64,000 nucleotides of DNA, taken from positions 184,564 through 248,563 of the forward strand of contig JAKJXP020000069.1 in NCBI GenBank assembly GCA_022225965.2, written 5' to 3'. This stretch comes from Diatrype stigma (lineage: Eukaryota > Ascomycota > Sordariomycetes > Xylariales > Diatrypaceae). Of this stretch, positions 22,862 through 33,087 are shown one piece after another. Numbering within the stretch: position 1 is the stretch's first letter; every line of letters starts with the position of its first letter. The notes beneath the pieces are model-generated. The model had not been told where the DNA came from and did not search any database. It saw only the letters and a list, made by a program, of their open reading frames with translations. The position numbers were made by a program, and so were the translations under genes.

Positions 22862-24795
22862 GGTTTGGTGTGTGGAAGAATATGGGTTCATGAAGATAGT
22901 GCCTGGCAACGAGGAACACGCTGATGTTTATATCTGATCTGATCGACATGACACAAGCGGCTCAACCCACCTTCCGTTCGCGCACATCACTACGAAATTT
23001 CAGCCGACTATAATAACGTTCGGCCCCGTGTGGTCTTATCCCCGGGCCTGCTCGGCACAACATCCGACCGCATCTTATCAGGGCCATAAACCCGTGGGGA
23101 AGCTCAACCGAAGATTTACTACCCGCGTAGACGAATAACGTGGAAGCGGCCATTTGACGATATCAGTACAGGTGCGTACTTCAGACTGCAAAGCAACGCT
23201 TCACATGGCCCACTATGAACAGATAGCATAGTATTGTATCGTCGTAGTATGTGCAGGGTCTGTATTATTTATCATTACCCATCGTTGTTAGCCAAACTTC
23301 AACTCCTGCTCATCGCACTCAAGTCTCTCCGAGCTTCCGACAAGGATCAACACTGAGGGTCGGGTCGGGGAGATACCTACCCCAGACTGCCCCGAGCTCT
23401 ACCAATGCGCGAGGTTTTTAGATGTTAGTGGCTCCATATGGCCCACGATATGCTATAAATGGGTTAGCGATGTAAACTCCCAGATACTATGTAATTTGTA
23501 TGGGCTACGACATGAGATCAAGCGATCTGCCCGTCGCGCCAGTTACATCTCATACAAACAACATACAAGTATACATATTATACAAGAAAAGACATATGGG
23601 GGAAAATGGAGGGACTAACATCCAAGATCCTTCCCGGCTATAACTACAGGTCGGGTCGCGAAAATCCGCCTGCCGATTGGGTCATGACAATTCCCCTATA
23701 ATAAGTGGTTCTCTAATCCTACTTCGTGCGAAGGGTGTCTAGTATGATAATAAACTGGCAGACTGGCCGCAATACCATTCATTGCTGTTTTAATCACTGG
23801 CAGAGCTGGTTAAGCTTCCTGCCTGTTGGCCTGGATTCGCGTACGGCTCATGATGACCGAGGTAAGTCCACTCATAAGAAGGTTCCTATACTATGTGGTG
23901 ATCCCGACACCTTCTGCGCGTCTTTGACTTGAACCCTCACTAGTACTGGGTGAGAGGGGGTTGAAACCCCGGGACCGACACTACCACCAGCTTGCGTACG
24001 ACGAAGGCTAACTACAGGTAGCCCCCCCATTGAAAAGTGCAAAACCTATATATAATCCCTCTAGTCCTCTGGTGATATCCTAGATTGTCGGTAATCGCCG
24101 TCGCTACCGGGGATCTCTTTCAGCCCGCCTCCCCGACTGCCAAGTGGCCCGCCAGAGATTGGAGGAGACGATACTGATATAAAGAATAGATGTGGGGCAA
24201 CATGCCCCTGGTCTAAGATAGAAAGGGGCAAGTTATCGATAGTCTCTTGGCATTCAGCAATCGCTTCTTTAATAAGGCGCCTCCATATCTGGCATCGTAA
24301 ATGTCCTGCTCAAGACATGGAACGGATGGGGATACTTAACGTCAAGTTTGTCCACGTTCATTATTAAGTAGTGAGTATAGCATATGTTGTTTGCGTAATG
24401 TATAACTAATGTTGATGAGAGCATAGTTAATTGCAGACGCTGTCGGGTACTGTAGCCGTTGATCGTTGGGCCCACAGCTACATTGGATTATCGAATCCAA
24501 TTGGAGCGCAGAGATCGGATGTCGTATTGTATACGTCATGACGGCCATGCTTGGGCAACCTGAGGATGATGCATCGGATCATTCAGTCCGGTTTTGGTCA
24601 AGTTATGGCATTTGATATGACCTCACCTCTTTTTCATGAACCATTATACATATAACAAACTTGTTTTATGTTTCCCTCAATACCATTCTAATCACCACCT
24701 AGCAATATCGAATAGTACGCCTAAGACTACGTACAACACACAACCTTCACGCGAGCACACAGAAACACACGCCACCTACCTCAACCCAGAACAAC
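22862..24795. other. Gene-free stretch with one repeat fragment
   Basis: No coding region is supported in these 1.9 kb. A fragment of the dimeric repeat lies at 23992-24090. The last few hundred bases should hold the promoter of the small protein gene at 24796. Confidence 0.55.
23992..24090 (+). repeat. Fragment of the dimeric repeat with little RIP damage
   Basis: The stretch matches the tail of the short unit near 15525-15615: TGCGTACGACGAAGGCTAAC, then GCAAAACCTATATATAATCC, then a TGATATCCTAGATTG end. It keeps more C and G than the copies at 15.2 and 29.9 kb, so it may be closer to the ancestral sequence. Confidence 0.6.
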
Positions 24796-25167
24796 ATGTC
24801 TAAGATAGTCGACGACGTCAAGTCCGGCCTCAAAGCTGTCCGCGGTGCCGGCGATACCCTGCGTGGCAGCGCGATGGAGGTCACCGACCAAGCACTCGAC
24901 AACAGCGGGAACCACCCGGAGACCGTTGCGTCGCAGGCGAAGAACCACACCCTCGCGGAGAAGGGCAAGCGGGACATGAAGATAGCCGACGAGGAGGTCG
25001 GTCTCCGCGAGCGAGAGAAGGAGGCGAATCGTGGGGTCACAAGTGGATCTGGAAGCACCGTCCCCGGACATGCTGCAACTACCACAACGACTACAAACGC
25101 GCCTGCATCGGCATCAGCCCCCTATGCCGATGGCATGACAAGACCGAATGACCCTCAGCTGAGATAA
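24796..25167 (+). CDS. Small hydrophilic protein, stress/LEA-like
   Basis: A single exon encodes 123 aa. The N-terminal 60 residues are amphipathic and charged (VDDVKSGLKAVRGAGDTLRG, then ALDNSGNHPET and SQAKNHTLAEKGKRDM). A Thr/Ala-rich low-complexity segment and a short PNDPQLR end follow. There is no signal peptide and no cysteine. It resembles small, abundant, unnamed fungal proteins with CsbD- or LEA-like character that are often stress-linked; the resemblance is from memory of the pattern and no function is established. The ATG follows an AACAACATG context typical of well-translated fungal genes, and the upstream DNA has CT/CA-rich runs. The gene converges on the sugar transporter 283 bp downstream. 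Confidence 0.75.
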   Translation: MSKIVDDVKSGLKAVRGAGDTLRGSAMEVTDQALDNSGNHPETVASQAKNHTLAEKGKRDMKIADEEVGLREREKEANRGVTSGSGSTVPGHAATTTTTTNAPASASAPYADGMTRPNDPQLR

Positions 25168-25450
25168 GCATGGGAGTTGTGTGGGAGTTTGGTAATGGCT
25201 TAGTGATGGGTTCAAAATAATCTTAACAATGGATGCAGAGGAGGATGTGTTGAAGAGGAGATTGACAGGCACTCCACCAGGTTTTCCATGAGATGGCACA
25301 GGCGTTCTGGGTCATGTTGCTTGGCATTGCTACATCTGTAAAGCTATGGTCGAAACAGGGTGATAGGAGTGTGTAGGAGATGCAAGATCCCCATTCTTAT
25401 ACATGGGTACCTACCTAAGTAGAGACTGCTTGAAGCTTCTACAACTTGAG

Positions 25451-27190
25451 TCAATCATCATCATCCGGCACAACTTCGTGGTGTTGAACAACTCCACCCT
25501 TGGGATCGATATCCACCCCACTTCGCCTGGCAAGAGTGCTTTCAATACCAAACAAAGCAGACATCTCTTCGAGGGTACGCCCCTTGGTTTCCACTTGATG
25601 GAACTGTCAGCACGTCGCCCATAGTATCCCTGGTAGTACAATAACTTACCCATAGCATAACGTACGAATACAAATGCAATGACACATATCGCCGCGTATA
25701 TGATATATAAACCCCACCCAATTTGACTGTTGATTGGGGGAGAGACCTGAGCCACGATGTAACAAGCCAGCCATAGTGTCATAGTCGACAAAGCGTTGCC
25801 CTTAGCTCTGTACATTACCGGGAAGATCTCGGTCGCATATGTCCAGCTCCCCACGCCCCAGCTGATGTTGAAGAAGACGTAGAACAAGTACGGAAACGCA
25901 ACGATCGCATAGTTACCTCTCTCGCCCGGGTGGTGTTCCGCATGCCACTGGAGCACCGTGATCCCGATCATGGCGCACATCATGCCGACCAGGCCGATCT
26001 GCAGCCAGGTCTTCCGACCTAGACGGTCGAAGAAGAAGATCGGAAACCAAGCGAAAACGAAAAGGACGATACCGACCCCTCCTGTTGCGAGGTTGGCCGT
26101 TTTTGGATCGGTGATACCCCCGCGCTCAAAGAGCGACGGCTATTCAAACCAGTTGTCAGTGATAAAAGCGGATGCCTGGACCGAGCCAAGCTGAAGACAG
26201 AAGAGATGAAGGTTGCTTGCTTACAGTATAGTAAAGAATCGAATTTGTGCCGGTGATCTGCTGGAAGAACTGCACGCCCATGCCGAGCAACGTGACCCTC
26301 AGCACCGGCGTCTTGAACATATCGCCCCACGTAGCCGTCGTAACCGCTTTCTCGAACGCGACCTCATCCGCAATCTCCGCCATCTGGCGATCCGCGGCCT
26401 CGTCCCCATGCAAGCGCGCGAGCACCTCACGGGCACACTGATGCCGATCCTGCTGCACCAGCCAGCGCGGGCTAGGCGGGACCCAGAACCAGCAGCCGTA
26501 GGCCAGCAGAATCGCGGGTAGGATCTGGATCGTGAGCGGGATGCGCCACCAGTCGGGGGTCTCGAGGTAGTTGAAGCCGTAGTTGAGCCAGAAGGCGACC
26601 ATCTCGCCGAAGCACAGGATCATCTGCTCGATGCCGATGATGCGGCCCCGCAGCTTCGCCGGCGCGATCTCCGACACGTACAGCGGCACCCCGCCCGCGC
26701 ACGCCCCCACGCCGTAGCCCAGGATCACGCGCCCGAGCGTGATCGCCGTGATCGAGTACGAGGCCGCCTGCAGGACGGCGCCGATCACGAACACCACGCA
26801 GGCCGTGGAAAGCGTCCGCTCCCGGCCGTGAAGGTCGGCTAGGACGCCGATGGACATCGCGCCTACGAGGCAGCCGATGTCGTATAGCGAGACCACGGCA
26901 CCGGTCACCCAGCTGTTCGCGGGCTTCATCAGGTCGATCCACCGAGCATCCGCGACGATAACTCCCATGACTCCCTGGTCTGTGAAACCATCGTTAGGAA
27001 ATCAAACCTCACCTCACGTCACAGAACGTGAACTGGACACCTGAAAGGAATTATAAGTACCATAGCCGAATAGCAAAGCGCCGATAGATACGAAAGCCGT
27101 GAGGAGGTATACATAGCGTAGATTGGGTGGGCGAATATCGTGTCCCCCATCTTGTCGACGGATGGGCTTCGTCTGCTTGATCGTAAACAT
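25451..27190 (-). CDS. MFS sugar transporter (hexose-transporter family)
   Basis: Four minus-strand exons (27190-27061, 26979-26225, 26139-25650, 25593-25451) join in frame to 505 aa with about 12 hydrophobic segments. Family signatures are FGYDQGVMG in helix 1 (created by the first splice), DLHGRER in loop 2-3, GRVILGYGVG, PPSPRWLV before the central loop, QQITGTNSILYYTPS, DRLGRK, and VETKGRTLEEM at the C-terminal end where most members have PETKG. It is a plasma-membrane proton-coupled or facilitative sugar carrier. The substrate cannot be read from sequence; related fungal proteins carry hexoses, pentoses, quinate or galacturonate. The start at 27190 (MFTIKQTK) is the nearest ATG to the first helix; one 12 codons upstream is possible. 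It shares a 753-bp divergent promoter with the dioxygenase gene. Confidence 0.93.
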
Positions 27191-27943
27191 CTTGGATAAT
27201 GTACATAGACATGTATGACAACACAAATATGGGGGTGAGAGGGGTAAGGAAGTAAATCACAGGCTGGATATTCCGAAGGACCCAATCACCTTTTGAAGGA
27301 TACACAGCAGGAGAAGGCCGGCGAAAACGACCAGGTTATATTAGATCAGTTAACTCTCCCGCTGCATATGCATATTGTATGGTTGTACAAGACAAGGGGG
27401 GGAAGTCTAGACGGTCTCTAGTGTAGCGGGCTCGCAGAACAGCACCCCCTACCCGGCATTGTCGGAAATACCGATATAGTGATGGCTTCGTGGGGAACCT
27501 GCGGGGATTGTGGAGGATTCTGGGGATTCGTGGAGCAACAGCAGGGTTTAGACTTGGAGATACTTGGGAATGGTAGGGAGTCTTTCAATCATCACCATCC
27601 TGATTGGTCAGTACCTAACAATAGGCTGGCCGACAACGGCTCACCGGATCGTGCATATCTCGTCAACACAGCCACAAGAGCTAGACGAATTCCCTAAAGA
27701 TCGATCCAGATATTCGCACCACGTAGTTAGGCCGGCATGAGATCCACATGACATAACAGCTGACAGGTATGGATGGCGACATAGTTACTTTGCCCCCTCG
27801 TGGTACGCAACTATCTACCTACTTAAGACACCAATATCCCATGCTCGTAGTCAGTGGTTCAAAGCCGATGTTGTGTATCTGGAACCTATATATCACACAA
27901 ACTTCGTGAACCCACACTCGCCATAACAAACAAACTGCCAAAA
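27191..27943. promoter_or_regulatory. Divergent intergenic region between transporter and dioxygenase
   Basis: This 753-bp gene-free region separates the starts of the sugar transporter (minus) and the PhyH-like gene (plus), so it should hold both promoters. I recognise no specific factor site. Confidence 0.5.
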
Positions 27944-29066
27944 ATGCCACACGCAACAACAGCATTAGAATCAACACCCCTCTACGTCAACGATGGGCTT
28001 CTCGACCCCGACCAGGTCGCCCCCCTGAAGGCATCGTACCCAACTGAGCCCCTCGAAGACCTGCGCCAACGCTACCACGAGGACGGCTACCTATTCCTCA
28101 AGGGCGTGCTCCCCCGCGCCGACGTTCTCAAGGCCCGAGAAGCCTACTTCAACTTGCTAGCCCCCAGCGGGGTCCTAGCGCCGGGCACGAACCCCGTCGA
28201 CGGCATCTTCGACGTGCGCAAGGACAAGCTGGACTACCCGGGGATCGGGGCCGGGACGACGGACGCCAACGGCCGGCCCCGCGGCGGGCTCTTCGTCGAC
28301 CTGGCGCTGCAGGCGCACACGGAGCCGTGGTACAAGGACGAGTTCTGCCAGCACCCGGCGCTGCGGTCGTTCATCGCCAAGCTCACGGGGTGGGGCGACG
28401 ACAAGACCCTGACGCTGCGGCGCACGCTGCTGAGGAACAACACGCCGGGCAACAAGGCCATCGGCGTGCACTACGACCAGATCTTCCTCCGCCACGGGGA
28501 AGACTCGAGCGTCACGGCGTGGGTGCCCGTCGGCGACGTGGCGCTCGACGGCGGCGGCCTGATCTACTTGGAAAAGGGGCACATCCTCGGCAAGGAGATC
28601 GAGAAGGGATTCTACGACCGGGCGAAGGAGACCGGTCTTACCGACGAGGAGGCCAAGAACGGCTTCAACCAGAATATGATGCGCGGCGGGCTGCTCGCCG
28701 ACGGGGCCAAGGAGTTTGGCAAGGCCCATGATAAGAAGTGGCTCGTGACGGACTACGAGGCCGGGGACGTCGTGCTCCACACGCCCTATGCGGTAAGTAA
28801 TAAATATCCAGAGATTCCTGCATAGTCTTTGAAGACCATCGCGCTCTGACTGAATAACTGCTCATATATAACGGGGTGACAGATCCACGCTTCGTGTATC
28901 AACCGCAGTCCAGGAAATATCATACGCCTTGGGACTGACCTGAGATATGTTGACTCGAGTCGACCATACGATGAAGTGAGTGCGTCCTTGTGCAGTACCC
29001 TGTACACCTTTGCTAAATAGCTCGTAGCGATGGACGAATGACTATAGGTTCGGGGATGGCGTGTAG
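27944..29066 (+). CDS. Phytanoyl-CoA dioxygenase (PhyH) family oxygenase
   Basis: Three exons (27944-28792, 28883-28975, 29028-29066) join in frame to 326 aa. The protein has the double-stranded beta-helix of the PhyH family: an N-terminal YHEDGYLFLKGVL motif, the iron ligands His 176 and Asp 178 in GVHYDQIF, a GGGLIYLEKGH strand and the distal His 285 in IHASCINRS at the start of exon 2. The end RPYDERWTNDYRFGDGV is typical of fungal members. These enzymes use Fe(II), O2 and 2-oxoglutarate to hydroxylate or otherwise oxidise a substrate. Fungal PhyH proteins act in specialised metabolism as well as in lipid oxidation, and this substrate is unknown. The last exon is only 39 nt; its acceptor (TCGTAG) was chosen because it restores the conserved C-terminus. 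A retrotransposon starts 178 bp after the stop. Confidence 0.92.
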
Positions 29067-29243
29067 TTTTGATACTCGAATGTGGCTTCGAACTTTGGAG
29101 CTCAGTCAGATTTATATGACTATGGGGATAGCTTTACGCATAGTATCAAGTTATCTTCTTATTCACAACGAAGTATTCCATACCCAAAACATGCATCAAC
29201 AGGACTTTAAGGAGGAATTTCAAACCAGGTTTACGAATACAAA

Positions 29244-29364
29244 TATTGCACTAGCACCCTAGCGCAGAGTATTTAGCCTAAAGCAGTAGAAGCTGATTTC
29301 CTTTAGCTTTAATAACCTTTATCAATACAGTTTTCTTTTTCCGCATTGCAGTGCCCGTCCAATA
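29244..29364 (+). repeat. 5' LTR of gag-only element
   Basis: This 121-bp repeat closely matches 32831-32951. Both contain TAGCACCCTAGCGCARAG, TTTAGCCTAAAGCAG, and the end CGCATTGCAGTGCCCGTCCA. Confidence 0.92.
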
Positions 29365-29376
29365 GGTTATGAGCCC
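29365..29376 (+). other. Primer-binding site, exact half-tRNA-iMet match
   Basis: GGTTATGAGCCC directly follows the 5' LTR and is the exact reverse complement of GGGCTCATAACC, the anticodon stem-loop segment of eukaryotic initiator tRNA-Met. It matches the primer site of the other copia element at 5194 apart from one G-to-A change. Confidence 0.8.
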
Positions 29377-29907
29377 TCTGAGCTTTTAGAGGCTTCGCCC
29401 GCAACCTCCTTTCTTCATCTTTTAATGCCATCGTCGGATTTTCCGTTTCGAAGCCCGAGCGGCCGGGCAGGCGTTGTTGTTAAGCAGTTACTGCCCGGGC
29501 TGCTGCAATTTATTAAATTTATTAAATTCATTATACCAGCAGCCGGTGCTTTTTTTTGCAAAGCAACGGGGGTACCATATAAGCCCCCTTTAGCAATTAT
29601 TACCAGACTTTTTTCATCCTTCGAATTCGGGTTCGAAATTCGTCGTACAAAGCCGGTCAGGTTTGAACCGTTTAAATAAGCCTTCGAAGAGAGCTTCTTC
29701 GTTGAAGCATTTGGATTTCGAATTGCCCTCTAGCCGTATTCGAGCTGCCCCTTTTAGCCGGATTCGAGCTGCCTTCCTTCTTTTCTGCAATATTCGAATT
29801 GTAGGAAAATTTTTACCGCTAGCGCCTTAGTATGTACATAAGCCGCAATTGTTCAAATTCCTTTTACCTATTCACTTTCCAATTTCTTTGCAATTGCAAT
29901 TCCTCCA

Positions 29908-31810
29908 TTTACAAATCACTTCAAATCAACGACAACGAGGTTTGGTATAAGAACGTAGTATTAGGTGAAGCGTAAGTCCCCGCCTAATTAAATAATAGCG
30001 GCCCAGCAATAGCGAAGCTGCTGTTGCCCGCTTATAACGATATGCCCGGACGACGGTATATCCGGAAGGCGATATGTTAAAGGGGCAATAGCAAAGCTGC
30101 TGCTACCGGGCAGAACGGAACGGAACGGCACCGGCAGCGCTGCTACCAGCCTAGTATCCGAAGGAACGGCATCGGCAGCGTTATTGCCAGCGGCTTACGT
30201 ATATACGACGAAGGTTAATTAAAGGCAACTTACGTCGGTATATATAAAATAAAACCTATAAATAATCCCCTTAATAATATTTCGGTTTTATGCTTTTATT
30301 TTTTATTATTTAAATAAAACGGCAAATAAACGAACGAAAGCAATTAACGAATCGAAATTATTATATTGCGTTGTTATTATTATAAAAAAAAGGTTTAAAA
30401 GGTAAATCTTTTTAAACCTATAAATTATTTATATTTACAAATTATTTTAAATTAACGGCAATAAGGTTTAATATAAAAACGTAATATTAAATAAAACGTA
30501 AGTTTTCGCCTAATTAAATAATAACGGCCTAATAATAACGAAGCTATTGTTATCCGCTTATAACGATATGTCCGGACGACGGTATGTCCGGAAGGCGATA
30601 TGCCAAAGGGGCAGTAGCGAAGCTGCTATTACCGGGCAAAACGGAACGGAACGGTACCGGCAGCGCTGCTGCTAGCTTAATGCCCGGAAAAACGGCATCG
30701 GCAGCGCTATTGCCAGCGGCTTACGTACGTACGACGAAAATTAATTAAGGGCAGCCCAATTTTCGCTTTAAACTTTGTTCATTTTTTAAATAAGGGCAGG
30801 TATATGGTATATAAATAAATAACCGGGCTTCCAATTAAAGCCGCCGCGTTATAAGCGGTTATTTTTTTAAAATACGCATTTGTTAGCAAACGCCCTTATT
30901 ACGTATTAAAAAAAACCTTCCAGTAAGTAAGAAAACTAATACGGTGCTTTTAAAGAACGACGAATGTATTATGTAATTATTCCGGCTATTCGGAAGGGCC
31001 GCCGCGTTGCAGGCGGCTGTTTTTTCGAAATACGCATTGGAAAAAACCTTCTAGTAAGTAGGAAAACCAATACGGTACTTTTGCAAAACGTCGAATGTAT
31101 TATGTAATTGCAACGGTTCGAATTCGGGTAGGTCGGTCGGATAGGTCGGTCGGAAAAGGAAAGGACGGAAGGGAGGTCTGGCTTCCGTGCCGTCGTTTTG
31201 ACCTAAGCCGTAACGCGACCGTTTCGAAAACGCGTCGCTAATAATCGGCTAGCCTTGCGGCCTAAAATTTCGCGATGCGAAGAATTCCGGAAGGATGCGT
31301 TGCTGGAAAGTAATGGCTTAATTAAGCTTGCGTGCCATCGTAACCCGAAATTTCGCGATGCGAAGAATCCCGAAAGAACGTTGCTGGAACGCAACGGCTT
31401 GGCTAAGCTTACGTATCATTATAGCTTCGAATCTCGCGATGCGAGGAATCCCGAAAGGAAATACGTTATTGGAACGTAACGGCTTGGCTAGGCTTACGTG
31501 CCATTATAGCCTCGAATTTCGCGATATAAGGAATCCCGAAGGGAATGCGTTAATGGAACGCGTTGGCTTGGCTAGGGTAACCTGGAACGCAGCGGAACCG
31601 CGACGAAAGCGCCTTAAAAGCGCATAATCGAAGGAATAACAACAAAAACGAACGAAGCTATAGCTGTTTCGAATTATTTAATAAATTCCGTAGGAATTTA
31701 ATAAACGAACGAAAATAATTAACGAGTCGAAGTTGTTATGTTGCGTTATTGTTATTATAAAAGGAAAGATTTAAAAGGTAAATCCTTTTGGATTTATAAA
31801 CTATTTATAT
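29908..31810. mobile_element. Dimeric non-coding repeat, locus 2, nested
   Basis: The repeat is homologous to 15233-17004 and has the same two-unit structure: short unit 29908-30433, long unit 30434-31810. It splits the leader of the gag-only retrotransposon, where the same AATTGCAATTCC sequence lies on both sides, so it inserted after that element. The long unit here has an extra copy of the GCCGCC...GGCGGC hairpin module (about 30998-31017). RIP-type decay is stronger in its second unit. No target duplication could be fixed with confidence. Confidence 0.75.
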
Positions 31811-31916
31811 CTTTATAATTGCAATTCCTTTAATTTCTTTACTTTATTTTGTAATTTCTTTGTAATTGCAATTGCATTTCCATTCTTTTATTTTTTTTTA
31901 TTAAGCCACCTTCGCC

Positions 31917-32800
31917 ATGGCAGCCTATTTAATATATACTTTTCCTTTCGTTCCGCAGCTACGGGGCGAAAGCAACCTAGCTAAATGGAAGCTGGGCGTA
32001 CTTCAGCAAGTCGAATATAACGACTTTACTGCTTTCTTCGAATCCAACGTATTAAAACCTACAGGTAACGATGCCAAAAAAAAGCTCCTTTGGCGCCGCT
32101 AACGAGTTTATGCAATGGCGTTAATGACCTTTATAATTTTATAAATTAAAGCCCAGCTTACCGCCGCTAATTAAAAGCACGACGGTTCCGTTAAAGACCT
32201 AAAGGTTTTTTGGGACCTGGTTTGTATTATAATTTCGAAGGCATTCAAATAATTCGTATTACAGCTATTTAACGAACTGATTCGAAGGAAGCTCGATTAC
32301 GGTATTACATTTCAAAATTTTAACGCCCGTTTTTATATCGTTATAAACCGGTTGGTACAGCTTAATATAATCCTATTGCCGAAAGCAAAAATATTCCTTA
32401 TATGAAACGTAATAAGGAACCGCTACTTTTAGTTATTTGATTACTTTTAAAATACTTACGATAAAAATAAATTAACCTAAAAAATGGTTAAAGTCCGTAT
32501 CGTTATTCGGATTCGATTAAAGGAATTAAATCCTTTGGATTTTTTCGTCGCTACCGCCGTTTTTCGTATCGAATGCGAGGTTTATTATAAAAATTACCCT
32601 ATTAATTAATTCCTTTATACGGGTTATAATTTATATTATCCCGAAAGAAAAGATAAATGCTTTGTTTTGCATCCGAAACTCCGATTTAAAGAGGCTTTAT
32701 TCCTTATTATTAGAAATATCCTTACTTTTTATTTTTTAAAGGGCATATTAAATATAAAAACTGGCCTTTAAAAAGGGGTAATTTTGTATATAGCTTCATT
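31917..32800 (+). pseudogene. Gag remnant of the gag-only element
   Basis: An ATG at 31917 opens 61 codons with the phrase LRGESNLAKWKLGVLQQVEY, the usual start of copia-type gag (LxGxxNYxxW). After the first stop at 32102 the frame continues through further stops with gag-like text (LFNELIRRKLDYG, then RFYIVINRLVQL) and cysteine- and histidine-bearing phrases near 32570-32690 that may be a decayed zinc knuckle. The pattern ends before the 3' LTR with no pol domain. Confidence 0.7.
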
Positions 32801-32830
32801 TTGCATTCCCTGCTCTAGCTTACGGGGGTA

Positions 32831-32951
32831 TATTGCATTAGCACCCTAGCGCAAAGTATTTAGCCTAAAGCAGCAGAAGCTGATTTCCTTTAGCTTTAAT
32901 AACCTTCATTAATACAGCTTCCTTTTTCCGCATTGCAGTGCCCGTCCAATA
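32831..32951 (+). repeat. 3' LTR of gag-only element
   Basis: The 121-bp partner of 29244-29364, preceded by a short purine-rich ACGGGGGTA that could be the polypurine tract. Confidence 0.92.
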
Positions 32952-33087
32952 ATAAGTTGTCTAGTTGCCATGCTCTTCCCACCGGGCCCCCCAAATGTAC
33001 TATCAGGTTTTCGGCATAACAACGTCCCAGCTGACTCAATTTGTACCCTACTCCATCAACTAGCACTCCCACAGGTTGAATAGCAGC

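Larger units (their letters stand above)
29244..32951 (+). mobile_element. Copia-like LTR element, gag-only, with nested insertion
   Basis: Two 121-bp LTRs (29244-29364 and 32831-32951) bracket an interior of about 1.56 kb once the nested repeat at 29908-31810 is removed. The LTRs start TATTG and end CAATA, the RIP form expected from copia-type TGTTG...CAACA termini. The PBS matches initiator tRNA-Met. The only coding trace is a gag remnant; I find no protease, integrase or reverse transcriptase pattern. The flanking pentamers are ACAAA and ATAAG, an imperfect target duplication at best. It would depend on another element for mobility. Confidence 0.8.

Noticed and set aside
28175..28780. 201-codon minus-strand frame
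   Set aside because: It is antisense to the PhyH exon and has no recognisable motif.
29239..29243. Target duplication of the gag-only element
   Set aside because: The flanks ACAAA and ATAAG differ at two positions, so I do not claim a target duplication.
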